The notes beneath the pieces were generated by a model. It saw only the letters and a program-made list of their open reading frames with translations. It searched no databases and was not told the DNA's origin. Shown here in pieces: positions 1-12,300 of a stretch of DNA of 64,000 bases. The first letter of the stretch is position 1. Every line of letters starts with the position of its first letter. Made by a program: the position numbers and the translations under genes. This DNA is from Casuarina equisetifolia (taxonomy: Eukaryota; Streptophyta; Magnoliopsida; Fagales; Casuarinaceae). The stretch is from the NCBI GenBank assembly GCA_028551475.1, contig CM052361.1, positions 15,193,274 to 15,257,273 on the forward strand, given 5' to 3'.

Positions 1-92
1 TATATAAATAGCAGCGAAAAAGAATTTTAACGTTTTTTAAGCTTTTCCAAGTCGCATTCTGGTTATACCCACCGTTGAATCCTTATATCCAG

Positions 93-251
93 AGATCTCC
101 GGAGAAGCCCTGCTTAAATGACGTGACAGACGTGGGAACGTGGCGGAAAGCGCTTGTCGTAGCGTCTATTTTCCTGGTCGTGTTAACACTTGTTCCGGTG
201 GGTGATGAGCTTGCGGAGGAACTGGGCATAGGCCTTGTAACTACGTTCTGA
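93..251 (+). CDS. 3' terminal exon of an EGY1/EGY2-like plastid site-2 metalloprotease (partial)
   Basis: An open frame without a start codon enters from the left edge and ends at TGA 249-251. From a probable acceptor (tatatccag at 84-92) it reads RSPEKPCLNDVTDVGTWRKA, then a hydrophobic stretch, then GDELAEELGIGLVTTF and stop. The layout of PEKPCLNDVT, a membrane helix and a short acidic tail ending GLVTTF is what I recall for the C-terminus of EGY1/EGY2, thylakoid intramembrane M50 zinc proteases needed for chloroplast development. The catalytic HExxH motif would lie upstream, outside the window. The frame stays open back to the window start, so the exon could begin earlier, but the acceptor and the loss of family-like sequence before residue 93 favour this boundary. 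The assignment rests on a short tail and family memory. The next gene starts 551 bp downstream on the same strand. Confidence 0.55.
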   Translation, partial: RSPEKPCLNDVTDVGTWRKALVVASIFLVVLTLVPVGDELAEELGIGLVTTF

Positions 252-802
252 TGTAAAGCCCCGTCGAGGAAAGTTCAAAATTTTATTACAAAGTGATAGC
301 GGAAGTGAGTCACGTTCGAATGATGTATACGACTTTTTAGTTTAGTTATTCTTGTCGATCCCTTGTACGTGGACTTTAAGATATTTCCTTGCATACATTT
401 CTATATTGATCCATTTCTCGTCATTTCCCTGAGATTTGTTAAAAAAATTCTAATTTTCTGTTTTTTCAACAATAATTCGTAATAGAAATAGCAGGCCTAG
501 ACAAACCTTTGAACCGGATTAAAATTTATATATATATATATATATATAGATTTTTTTTAAAAAAAAAAAAACTCTTTCGAATTTAATCTTGCCTTCCTAT
601 GAGCCCGGAAAGCCTTCGTCGTACAACCAGCGAGCCAAAACGGAGGCAAGGATCACGGTGACGGAGTATTAAACTTCAAACTGCTCTTTCTTTTTCTTCA
701 TTCGAACCACGATACAAAAAACCATTTCGGTACGACTCGAAGTTAATTCCGGAAACCACCGGACCACCGGTTCAGAGGAATAAAAGGTGGGGAAGAAGAA
801 GC
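252..802 (+). promoter_or_regulatory. Intergenic region: 3' end of EGY-like gene and promoter/5'UTR of the BPM gene
   Basis: About 550 bp between the stop at 251 and the ATG at 803. It holds a (TA)n run at 527-548 followed by T8 and A13 tracts (551-571) that could pair as a hairpin. GC content rises from about 575 towards the ATG, as is usual in plant 5'UTRs. No TATA box can be fixed with confidence, because the TA repeat itself could serve or simply be a microsatellite. Confidence 0.4.
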
Positions 803-3800
803 ATGCTGTCATCGTCGCCATCGAGCCCGAGGCTGGGCTCGCCGAGCAGCTCGCGCTCGGTGACGGAGACCGTGAATGGATCCCACAACTTCACGATAAG
901 AGGTTACTCGCTGGCAAAGGGGATCGGGGTGGGGAAGCACATCGCGAGTGATAACTTCACGGTGGGGGGTTACCAATGGGCCATATACTTCTACCCGGAC
1001 GGGAAGAATCCCGAGGATAATTCCACATACGTCTCCGTCTTTATCGCGTTGGCCAGCGAGGGAACCGACGTGCGTGCGCTTTTCGAGCTGACTCTTCTCG
1101 ACCAGAGCGGTGCCGGCAAGCACAAGGTCCATAGCCATTTCGATCGCTCTCTCGAGAGCGGCCCCTACACGCTTAAGTACAGGGGCAGCATGTGGTAAGA
1201 TTTTCTTTTCTTTTCTCTTTTCGGTGGCTTTTTGCGCTTTTTCTGGCGCTGATGAGCTAGGGTATGGTTTTTGGAGTTTTGAATGATTGACAAGTTTTGG
1301 GTATTGCGTTGTGTGCATCTATATTTGGGGTGAATAATGGCTGAATCATTTTGAATACAATATGATTATCTAGTTTGTCTTCAAAATAATCATTTTAGAT
1401 TTGAATAATGGCTGAATCATTAAATTGTATAAGAAAAGAGCTAATTAGTACTCTTTAGCTTCTATAGGGAGTAATTTGCGTTCCCCAAGTGGAAACTTCT
1501 GTCAAGTAGATACTTTTTCTTTGCATTTTCATTCATCAGAACTGACAGGCTTGAGGATTGGTAGACTCACTTAATAAGAAAGCTTATAAATAATGTGGTT
1601 AAGCGGATATCCCGTTTTCATTGCAAAGAGTTCATCTCTCCTCCCTTGCACTCTAGGTGCCCGTGGTGAACCAGCTCTTGTGATAAAGTTTTTGCCAGAA
1701 CTTGTCCTATTTATGGTGTCTTATCACTTCACGTGGAAAACCAAGCCTCGACATTCTTAAATCTGAAAAGGAAAGAGGATATTTTTTCAACATTCCTCAC
1801 CTAATGTAAGTGACAACATGGAATACAAGATATATGTTTAGCATCTGCTGATCTCTATTAGCCTTTTTCTGACCCACCATTGATCTGTTACAACTTCTTT
1901 TTCTTTTTCTTTTTTTTCCCCCAAATATTGAAGGGTATCAATTGTGTTAGAAACATAGATAACAGCTTCTTGACTGCTACAAGTGATTTTATTCTTCAAC
2001 TACTTTCTTGACTGAAACTAACTGTTTTGCAATCTTTGTTATGATATTCTTTTATGATATAATTTCTGCTTTATAACCTTTTGCTTTCTTGGTCTATCAG
2101 GGGCTACAAACGATTCTTCAGACGTAATATGCTTGAATCATCAGTTTTCCTTAAGGATGATTGCTTGAAAATAAATTGCACAGTTGGAGTGGTGGTCTCT
2201 GCAATAGATTGTTCAAGATTACACTCCATACATGTCCCTGAATCTGATATTGGAGCACAATTTGGTATGTTGTTGGAGAATGAGGAATGTTCAGATATTA
2301 CTTTTAATGTATCTGGGGAAAAGTTTCATGCTCACAAGCTGGTATTGGCTGCTCGTTCTCCTGTGTTTGAAACTGAATTTTTCAATGGGATGGAGGAAGA
2401 TAATCAGGAAATAGTTATTCCAGATATGCAGCCCAAGGTTTTTAAGGTAGCCTCTCCCAAATAATAGTTTTCTCTCTGACCTCACTTTTTCACTTTAAAT
2501 ATAATAGAGCATAGTTTTGAAGTATTGAGTTGTATGTGGAAGGGGGAAGCCACCCGTTTATTTCTCCTTGTTTGTAACAATTTCATGCATGTCTGTTGAG
2601 CAGGCTTTGCTTCAATACATCTACACGGATACTCTTGCTGAAGATGAGGATTTCTTGGCCTCAAGTTCTTCTTGCATGCCATCTTTGTCTGACACATTTG
2701 CAGCAAAGTTGTTAGCTGCATCTGAAAAATATGGTTTGCCTAGACTTCGACTGATGTGCGAGTCTGTACTTTGTAGGGATATATCCGTCGATTCTGTTGC
2801 CAGTATTTTGGCCCTGGCTGACCGTTATCATGCTACAGAACTGAAAGCTATTTGCCTAAAATTTACGGCTGAAAACCTCGTAGGTAAGTTCTTCCTGCTT
2901 TACTTTTCATACCCTGGTGTTCTGATTTATATCTCTTTCTTCATTCTTAAAACACCTTGATAGAATTAAAAGAGCAGAAAGAACTCTTCCCCCTGAATAA
3001 GTAAGGCCCCATTAGCTTGGGCGAAGATGGAGGATAAGGAATAAGGATCGAAGCCCCCTTAGCTCCAACAGGGACTGGACAGGAGCAAAGTCCAGTATTT
3101 AACAGATAATTTCTGAAAATAGTGATTCTCCGTCCATGGTTTGCATGTAGGAAAGAAAGATACTTTTAACGTAACCTGGACTTTGGATTCAAGAATTGTC
3201 TGGATGCATGAAGATCAATAAGATCTAACTTATGTACTGTATTAAAGTTTGGCACAGTAATTGGACATTTTCTAAAAAAAATGGTTCCCAATGTTAATTA
3301 TAGCGACTTATATTACTAAGAATTTCTTGTGCATAAAGAATCAAGAGGAATATGTTTAGGAAATTGAGAAACTTTCAAAATTCTGAATTTCCACGAATGT
3401 CAGAAATGAATTATTGATGATGTTTGCTTTTTGTTATTTTTATAGCTTCCAAATCTAGATTTATCATATATGGATATTCACCACTTGGTTTTATATACAT
3501 TTCAAAGTTGAAAAATCTACATAAATATATACAGCATTGTTTCTTCTACATTGATCGATTGAAAGTTACATAATTGATATTATAGTCTGGTTATTTCTAC
3601 ATTGATCAATTGTAAGTTATGACTTTTGTGTAATAACTTAGATTTTCACAGATCGATTGTGGACTTGGGCATATCTTCTTGTATACATTTCATACGTCAG
3701 TATTGGTGCTTGGTAGATTTGCATATGATGTGTTTTGCTTGACACAACACACTTGCTCTGATATGATTGAAGTCTAGTAAAAACCTACATAAAAGAACAC

Positions 3801-6800
3801 TGTCTTGGTAAGACTTTCTTCTTTTTCTTGTCTTCAGTATTTTTTGTTGAGTTTAGAGAGATGTAAAGTTTTTGTTTTTAGACTTGTTTGTCAAAATTTC
3901 ATTTTTTTGCTAGGAGACAGATCTATATGCATGAAAGAATTTTCATGAGCCCAACTGTTGTGTCATTAACTAAAATTTTGAAAGCATTTGTTTGTTATTT
4001 TCTTTGAAATTGTTTCATAGATTTGTAGCATATAGTATTGAATTTTGAAATGATGTATGGATTAATTTCAATGCTGCTTTATATCAGTCAATGTGAAGTT
4101 GAATGAATTTTGTTAATTTAGAATCAATTGTGTTGAACATATTTGCTAATTATTTATAAAAAACTTGAAGTCAAAAATGCATTCTTGGAAGGATTCAGAG
4201 TGTTGCACAAATATTTCTATAAAAAGCATCTTGTAGTTTGATATGTATTGGATACCAGACCTTCTTGAGATACTTTTATTAGGTATTCATATTTCACAAC
4301 TGCATTCATAATTTTCAAAAATAATTCTGTATTCAAGTGACCTTGAATACCCTCTAGATATTTCTTCGTCAATCATATTTCTCGTAAGATTTAAAACTAT
4401 ATGACTTTTGAGTGTGAAGGCATTTTATAGGGATGTCTTACATCCTACATTAGATGTGTGGTTTATAGAATTGAACTACATAAAAGAGATTGCGGGTTGT
4501 AATAATGACTAGTCTTTTGGGGATAATACGCTGATGTGCTTAGCATATTTTTTTGTTGTGACAACTATATGATAGCTACATAAAATACCATATGAAGTGG
4601 AGCATCACGAGCAATGTGATTTACAATGAGGATGTTAACAATTTGAGTTGTAGACATTGTGATAGTCAAGGATAAATTATGATTTAATTATGGAGGTGTT
4701 GTATGTGTTTATACTAACTCCCACCTTGGTTACATTAGATGTGTGGTATATAGAATTGAACTACATAAAAGAGATTGCGGGTTGTAATAATGACTAGTCT
4801 TTTGGGGATAATACGCTGATGTGCTTAGCATATTTTTTGGTTGTGACAATTATATGATAGTTACCTAAAATACCATATGAAGTGGAGCATCACGAGCAAT
4901 GTGATTTACAATGAGCATGTTAACAATTTGAGTTATAGACATTGTGATAGTCAAGGATAAATTATGATTTAATTATGGAGGTGTTGTATGTGTACCTTGT
5001 TTTGTATGATATTGCATTCAACTGTGGCTATGAGAAGTCTTTTGGGTTAACTTGTAGATATCATTAGTGTTTCGTTGGTTATGAGAACTCATAGTGGCTA
5101 ACCTGGTAACATCATGGTACTGAAATGCAATGTGGTTCATGATGAGGACATCGGCAATTTGAGTGCAAGATATTGTGACGCACTAGGTTGGTCTGGATTG
5201 AATTGTGAAGGTTTCGTATGAGCTGAGATAAATTCCCTTCTTGGTTGAGTATTAGATGCATTGGGTTTTGTGTGAATTACAATGGGCCCAATAGTGGCTA
5301 GTCTCTTGGTTTTCTCATAGAAATATTTAGCGCATCCTTGTGCTCTGACAAGTAATATCATATTTATTCTAGTAGCACCAAGTTGGGTTAGTAAGAGATC
5401 ACCATGGGCCATAAATTGAGACTTGTCTCTCAGGATATTGTGTAGGTATAGCTAGTGTAGTTGTAATGAATGCTTTCAAAGCTTATTTAGCAATATTATG
5501 TGTCTCAAGGATGTGGAATGCATGTCTGATGCAGGAGGATTCTGGCATCTTGTAATGTGTAGATTAGGATGCATGGCGTGTTAGAAGCTAATCTCTAAAT
5601 TGGGAAGTGTACGAGGTGGAACTAGGTTATATCGGTGATACACAAAGTCTTCTAACTACTAGTCATACCATGGAGGTATGACTAGAGTATCCCAGGTTGT
5701 GATTTTCAGGGAATGTAATAAAGCTGGAACTTGTCTTTTTGTGACTGTCAAACAGATATGGATAGCACATTATTGAGTTGTGATAAATGGTGCTAGAGGT
5801 AGCCTATTGCTGTCATGTGACATGAAATCAAGATAGTAAAGACAATAATAATGATAAGGTTGTTAGGAATTTAATTTGAGGAAATTCTAATATCCCATTT
5901 GTAATCAAATACTATTTTGAAGGTGTTTTAGGTGTCTAGTGACTCTCACATTGATTATATTAGGTGGAATTGAAGTGTATATGGACTTGTAAAGATCCCT
6001 GACTTTGATGAAGCCTTTTTTGCTATTAGGCAGTTGTTGCTAAAATATCTGTAGGTTGTAAAAACATTAGTCTTTGTTGAAATAGAATGTTTTTGAGGGC
6101 TTGCAAAATGAGTCACTTGAACCAGTGGTGGACCTTATGGAATCAGTACATGAGTTGTGAGTTTGTCAATGAGTTAGAAGTTTGAAGTGTTGTTCAACAG
6201 TTCTCCTTGAATAATGTTTTGATGGCAAAATTTTCCACAGAAGTGGCCTTTTCTGCTTCTATGAACATTGATGGGAAGAGCTTTGAGAAAAAAATTTATT
6301 ATCAATAATATAAGAAAGCATAAAAAGATTGTGGTAGACTGATGTTGAATGTGTAAGACAAGTGGGGACTTGATTTTTTTCTTACTGTGAAATTGTGCAA
6401 GAGATCTGGCCATTAGAATTTTACTCATTTAAGTTATCATGAATGATGCTGTAATTTGATTGTGGATTTGCTTACCAGTTGAAATGGTGATTTTACCAAA
6501 CATCTGAATCTTATGGTATTAAATGCAGTTCCTTGATGACTAGATCTGGTGACAAGGGGGACTTGGGACATTTGAAGGCATTATATTCTCAACTAATTGG
6601 AAAAAATAAAGTAAAATTGTATAAGGTTGTTCTACCACTGATTTAAGCCACTAGTGGCCTAAACCCCCTATTATTTATGAGTTTCTAAACCTTTGTATTT
6701 TAGACCTTAGTTCTTCATCTCCCCACCCCACACCCCCCCCCCCCTCCAAACCCCCCCGGCGGGGCCAGCGGTAGGTATTATTTGATATATATCAAGAAAA

Positions 6801-8096
6801 AATCTGCAAAATCCTTGAATAAATCTGCAGATACTCCATTAAAAATTAAGATGAACTTTCTTAGCGTGGGTTGTAACTTTTTTTCACCAGAGTATGATAT
6901 TATGTTTCTGTCATGACTTTTTACCTGGATGGGCATGACATCTAGTTTCTTCCAATTTTGTCCGAATAGTTTGACTACATGTTTTTTCCAAATTTTCTTG
7001 GCCAAAGCAGCTACGGACAAGTACAAATACATCCTTCCATTTTAAAAAGCATCCCTAAACGTTTCTATGATTTGGATTGACCTTAAATGTGTCACTTTTT
7101 GTGTAAAATTCTCCCGTATGATTCACATTTGTCAGATGAAAATGAATTTGTCCCTTTGGTCTGTAGAATAGGGGAGGAGAGGATTTTTCTATTTCCAAAT
7201 CCAGTGAATAGAGTTCTTCTTCTATAATCTTGTTTCTTGTTTTGAACATAATCGAGATTATATTGCAGGTAAGTTTTGTGTTTAAAGTGAAAGTTGTGCC
7301 TCATTTGTGAGAATCCATTAATTCAGAAGGAAAACCATTATTTAATTGGAGATATAAGGATTTCATAACGTATTGACGTATTTGTGATTGCTTTGTTTTT
7401 ACGCCGTGCAATAATTGGACCGAAGACTCAACAAAATTGCCTGGCTGGCTAACTTGTGACTTTTGAGTTCTTAAATAGGTTTCAATGGGAATTGATCCAT
7501 CTTGAGTGCTGTCCCTTCTACCCTTTTGAGTTGCATGTTGCTGTTAATATCTTGTAATTACTTGTGCTTTGCTTCATATAATTTGTACCTCGCAATCATT
7601 CACGTAGCTTCTATTTGGGAAACTAACGATGCCTTGGAACAAGAAGATGTCATGAGTTCATGATCAAGCAACTGCATCATACACTGTTTTTTGCTCTTCA
7701 GGAGGTCCTGAAGTTATTGAAAACTTGGGAATCAAGAATAGAGCCTAAGATTTTCATCATTTTTGAATAATAACCGATATTTTGTCTGAAGCCTTTGTGT
7801 GGTTGTGGGTCTTTGATGCAGCTGTTATGCGGTCAGATGGTTTTGAGTATCTGAAGGAGCACTGCCCACTATTGCAATCTGAACTGCTAAAGACAGTAGC
7901 AGGATGTGAGGAGGAATTTAGTGGAGGAGGCAAGAGTCGGAGTGTGTGGGCTCAATTTTCTGATGGCGGGGACACAAACGATAGGAGTGTGAGGCAACAG
8001 ACCTGGGAAAACGAGGTGGAAAGAAGTCGAAGCTTGTGGGTGCAGCTTTCTGATGGTGGAAATGCTGGTGGAAGGAGTCCTGGACAAGAGGGTTGA
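803..8096 (+). CDS. BPM: BTB/POZ and MATH domain protein (BPM type), CUL3 E3 ligase substrate adaptor
   Basis: Four exons: 803-1194, 2101-2446, 2604-2883 and 7822-8096 (430 aa), all GT-AG with matching phases. A MATH domain (about residues 26-163, with the [20 protein letters not shown] start and WGYKRFFRR) is followed by a BTB/POZ domain (about 181-305, with [20 protein letters not shown]) and a BACK-like helical tail ([15 protein letters not shown]). In the family, MATH binds substrates such as ERF/RAP, HD-ZIP and MYB factors or PP2C phosphatases, while BTB binds CUL3 for ubiquitination. The family is usually about 400-410 aa; this one is longer because of an in-frame 30-residue duplication in the C-terminal tail. 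The start is the first ATG and its [10 protein letters not shown] leader suits the family. Intron 3 is 4.9 kb and repeat-filled. Family identity is near certain; exact paralog is not. Confidence 0.93.
4446..4993 (+). repeat. 285-bp tandem duplication in BPM intron 3
   Basis: Two head-to-tail copies, 4446-4730 and 4731-4993, start with tacattagatgtgtggt and run nearly identically through ctagtcttttggggataata and gagcatcacgagcaatgtga to ggaggtgttgtatgtgt. They differ at only a few positions, so this duplication is recent compared with the diverged copies that follow. No coding potential is visible. Confidence 0.9.
4994..5990 (+). repeat. Decayed further units of the BPM intron 3 tandem repeat
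   Basis: Degenerate versions of the 285-bp unit continue downstream. A ctagtcttttgggg-like motif recurs near 5031 (agaagtcttttgggtt) and 5295 (ggctagtctcttggttt). An acaatgaggatgttaacaat-like motif recurs near 5137 (tgatgaggacatcggcaat). The ggaggtgttgtatgtg motif recurs near 5208 and 5917, and attagatgtgtggt near 5252 and 5957. Spacing is irregular (about 220-290 bp), as expected of an old array with indels. The outer limits are uncertain. Confidence 0.6.
6721..6769 (+). repeat. C-rich low-complexity tract in BPM intron 3
   Basis: An imperfect poly-C tract with a run of about 12 C, ending in ccccccggcggggcc. The surrounding intron is AT-rich with no exon-like content. Confidence 0.8.
7934..8083 (+). 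repeat. 90-bp in-frame tandem duplication in the last BPM exon
   Basis: A segment encoding [18 protein letters not shown] is repeated 30 codons later as [18 protein letters not shown]. The DNA copies are diverged but clearly related (tgtgggctcaattttctgatgg versus tgtgggtgcagctttctgatgg, in part). The first copy matches the usual C-terminal tail of BPM proteins; the second is the extra one and is followed by SPGQEG and the stop. Confidence 0.75.
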
Positions 8097-9396
8097 TAAA
8101 ATGGTTTAAAATACATGCTGTGGATAAAAGGAGCATCAGCTTCATCTTCTGTAACTTGTCTTTTTTATGTCCATATTTGGTTGTCTGATGGGAACGAAAG
8201 AAGGGGGGCATGGGGATATTGATAATTAACACGAGGGAACCAGTTGAGAATGCAGCAGACCGATTGTTGGTAAACATTATGTACTTTCATAAGTTAAATC
8301 TAAACTAAACCTCTTTATAAATTCAAGAAATTCTCCACTTCCTCCTCCTTATCACTTTCTGTCACCCTCTCCCCAAAAGTCTTAATGGTATTTTGCTCCA
8401 TGCTTTTCTGTCTTGGAATAAAGAAAGGACAAAAGCCCCACGTTTGTGGATAAGCCTTTGGTGGGCCACTGCATCCTCATGCCCACGCACATCGCGTGTT
8501 AAGTGCCTTCTGGAACGATTGGTACTCCTTATCCTAAACCCTAAACCCTCCCCCAACATCCCCGCTCCCCACCTCCTCCTCTATATGCACGCATTTGGAT
8601 GTTGAACTTAAATATCATAAAGATTCTAAATCCTATTAACTTACCAAGGTCGATATTAAGCTTGAGAAGATTTTACAACATCAACATTTATTACTTTCTC
8701 ATTTTTAATATTCTCTTATTAGAATGATATTTAAACCAATAAATAAAGATGATAACACAAATCACCTAGGAAGATTGACACCTTTACGTTTTTAAACAAA
8801 GATTGGCGACCTGCTATTTTTATTTTTATCTTCGATCTGCTTTACAATTCACATGAATTTATAAACCTTGTAATTAGAGTAATAGAAACTTCTTTTTAAT
8901 TTAAATAAATTTTTAAGTGTATATCTTGACAATATGAAACTATTTATACTATTAATACAATCTCTCATCATTAGAATGTCAAGTAAGAAACTTAGAAAAA
9001 AATATTAGATCAACAAAAAAAAATAAATTAATATCATATTAAAAAATATTAAAATATAAAACTTTGACTCATCCTAAAAGTTATTTTAAAAGTAAAAGAA
9101 ATTTACTTTTAATTGAAATCGTATTTTCATGCATATCTCGACAAAGTAGGACAATCTATACTACTAACACTTAGGTTAATGTCAACAATGATTATGTCAA
9201 TTGTTTGTAAGATATATATTCAAACCTGTTAGGGATACAAGAGAATGTTGAAAAATGATGTCAATATCCTATCAAGTTCCGAGGGTGGCGGGGGAGACGC
9301 AATAGCCACTTCTTTTCCTTTCCTCGCTCCCTCTCTCAGATAGCAGACCTTCCGTTTCCTTCTTTTAACTAAATAAGAAGGGCTTGCTTTATAGGT
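8097..9396 (+). promoter_or_regulatory. Intergenic region: BPM 3' end and promoter/5'UTR of the first CAT gene
   Basis: Contains a double telo-box (taaaccctaaaccct, 8535-8549), a TATA-like ctatatgc at 8581-8588, a strongly AT-rich stretch (8600-9220) and a CT-rich stretch before the ATG (9310-9340). The sequence tttatag immediately before gtATGG could be a 3' splice site, so a 5'UTR intron between about 8.6 kb and 9.39 kb is possible but unproven. No coding region is supported. Confidence 0.4.
8535..8549 (+). promoter_or_regulatory. Double telo-box (AAACCCTA motif)
   Basis: taaaccctaaaccct is two copies of the plant telomere-type motif. In plants, telo-boxes near transcription starts are bound by TRB/Myb-type factors and can recruit Polycomb. 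Here it lies just upstream of a TATA-like ctatatgc at 8581, about 850 bp before the first CAT start codon. Functional role is inference. Confidence 0.5.
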
Positions 9397-12300
9397 ATGG
9401 CTGCTGATGGGCAAAGTAGTGGAGGAAATGGTGCTGGAAAGTGTTCGTGGGATTTTGGAAGTTTGATCAGGAGAAAACAGGTTGATTCAGCTCATTCAAG
9501 GCTCCGAGGCCATGCTCAACTAGCAAGGAAATTGTCTGCCGTTGACCTCACTGTTATTGGTAGATTACTGACTTCTTTGTCTTCCACAATTCACGATTGT
9601 GTTTTGAATATCCACAGTAGAAGTTTTTGATACTTGGCCATGTGGGGTTGTTCTCTATAATATTTTTATTATCATCTTACTGTTTCTTCTGTTAAGTAAG
9701 TATCTTGTCTCTCAGTTTATTTTTTATAGTGGAATCTTACGAGTTCTCTAATTTTAGTGTTTCCTCTTCCTACTTCACGTGATGAAAAGGCTACCTTTAT
9801 CATATTTATGGGTTTTTTGAAAGATTTCTGGATTTTTTTCTTCCTGGAATTGTTAATGTTCTGGGTAATCTGACCTAGATCTTAACATTGTTCAACTAGC
9901 ATGTGGAGTATTGTGGGGAGGCAATTATTGTTTTGTGAGTTTAACTTGCCAAACATATTACAGAATGTCAAAACGTTCCCAATTTACGCTTTGAGTTTTT
10001 AGTACCCCTTCTTATTCAGATTAATGATTGTAGGTTTTGTGCATAACTGGATTAATACCTCTTTTGATCAGGTGTTGGGGCAACCATAGGAGCCGGAGTA
10101 TATATCCTTGTTGGAAATGTTGCTAGAGAGCATACAGGACCTGCTCTTACTATTTCTTTCTTAATTGCTGGACTAGCTGCTGCACTCTCGGCATTTTGTT
10201 ATGCAGAACTCGCATGTCGGTGCCCATCTGCTGGGAGTGCCTACCATTATACATACATTTGTGTTGGAGAAGGGTGAGTTCTTGGAAGATGCTTGAAATC
10301 TTGTGGTGGAAACTATTTTTTAACATGTGAAACCGCAGGTTTTTAATTGTTTGGCTTGAGTAATTATCGAAAATTTTCAGACGGACTTTGAAGTCTTTTG
10401 CTTCATGTTTAAGGTTAAGAATAGTTCCTTACGTAATTTGAGGGGCGGACAGGTGGGTGAGTGGCTTGGCATGATTTATTTATGTTAAAGAGAAAGAAAA
10501 AGAGCGAGTAAATTGCCTTCTTTTGTTTGCTGGATTGTGATGCCTTCAAACATTGTGATTGCTCTCAGGTTTGCTTGGTTAGTTGGTTGGGCTTTGATGC
10601 TGGAATACACTATTGGTGGTTCAGCTGTTGCTCGTGGCATAACCCCAAATCTGGTGTTGTAGATCATCTCTAACTCTTGTTTTTTTAACTGTTTTTACTT
10701 CTATAACTGAGAGTTATTCTAGGCTTCTGTTTGGTATCCTCCCTGGATTAGTTACTACAAATCCACGGAAGTGCATCTTCTGGGGTTTGGGGCAGGGTGC
10801 GGGGTAGTTGGCACTCGAGCTTTGGATAATAGAAGTTTAAGTGCTGCAAATGATTGAGAACATCCAATTGGATAGTATGGGAAGATTTTATATATATATT
10901 TCTCTTCTTTGTGAAGCATGTTGTTTGGTGCTGTAGAAAAAATGAGAAGACTAGCTATGAATTGAATAGATAATATGATAAAGAATTTCATGAACGTAAC
11001 AATGCCTCTACAGTATTTGATCTGCCCAATAGACTACTAATTCTTTGAATATAGTCTGATAACTACTTATGATAGACTGGATGTTCCCAATATTTACCTA
11101 TCGACACTAAAATAAAATTGTAGAAGTTGGTAATCATTACTGGAAAATGTAGGATCTTAAACTTAAATAGCTGCATTGACTTGATTCCTGATTGACTGTT
11201 ACATTGAGGATTTGTGATGCCCTCCTCCAGTGATCCTGATATTATGCTGAAGGTATAAAGCAAACTGCTCCTCTTTTTATGCGTCAAACTAAAAGTTTTA
11301 AGTGTTATGAAATGGTTCACTTTTTAAATTTGTTACCAGTTATTTGGTCATGGGTTCTGGGTCTTTGTTGCAGGTATATGAGAGTGCCATACTTCAGATT
11401 GAGTATGAATAAGTGAGATGGACAAGAATCCCGTTATATTTAAGATTGGGACTATTCTGTATTTTAAAAATTAGATAGTGTATTTGACATCCTGGAGTTG
11501 GATGTATTTTTTAAATAATTACACAACATTTGAAAACCTACTTGTTAGATTTTTGTCACTGGTCTCTTTTTATCTTTTTCTGAATATGAAGTTGTTAACT
11601 GTGTCTGTATTGGTAAATTGTTATCAACCTTGTATAACTCGGTTCCAGAATAAAGTTTTGGTATCTACAATCTTCTGAAATATAGACCCTCATTCTCCAA
11701 ACTGTTTGTCTTCAAAAAAACTATTCTAAATATTTGAATTACTACCTTCTGTTTAAATTACTTGCCCCCATCCCTTTCCCCCAATTAATGTATCCCACCA
11801 ATCTGTGCTTATAATTGGATCAATATTGGATTGATAAATCAAATATGATGCCATCATACCCTAGAAGCTGTCGAGTACCTTGCCTATTATTTATTGCAAA
11901 AGTTTCTGTTTGCGCTCAATCTGTTGCCTTAAAGTCAGGAACTTAATATTATTAAAGAAAATCTGATTCAGTTTTATAAAATGAATTATCCTAATAATAT
12001 AGGAAAAGGAAGAGAAAGGAAGGGAGGGGAGGGCTAAATGCATAGAGTATTTGTCCAAATTTTAGAGTCAGTAACCCTAGTGAAAAGAAGTAAGAGCCAT
12101 GATTGAAACACAAAAAAGAGAACTGAAAGGAGAAGAATAAATGATATATCGTATATAATAGTGGAGGCAGAGCGAGGATCTCTACTTGGTCAGTTTTGAA
12201 TCAACGGTGAATATAAAGTTACAAAAGTTATTGTTGATGATTTCTTCATTTATCCACCTTCGGATTAATATTATGAACTCCAAAATTTTTCCCTAATTTC

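Noticed and set aside
809-1318. 169-codon minus-strand frame opposite BPM exon 1
   Set aside because: Mirror frame of the GC-rich MATH exon; composition is Arg/Ala-rich and it matches no family, while the plus strand clearly encodes MATH.
4446-4993. Repeat as a CRISPR-like array or an LTR pair
   Set aside because: Directly abutting 285-bp copies without spacers in a plant intron; no LTR ends, primer site or coding remnant.
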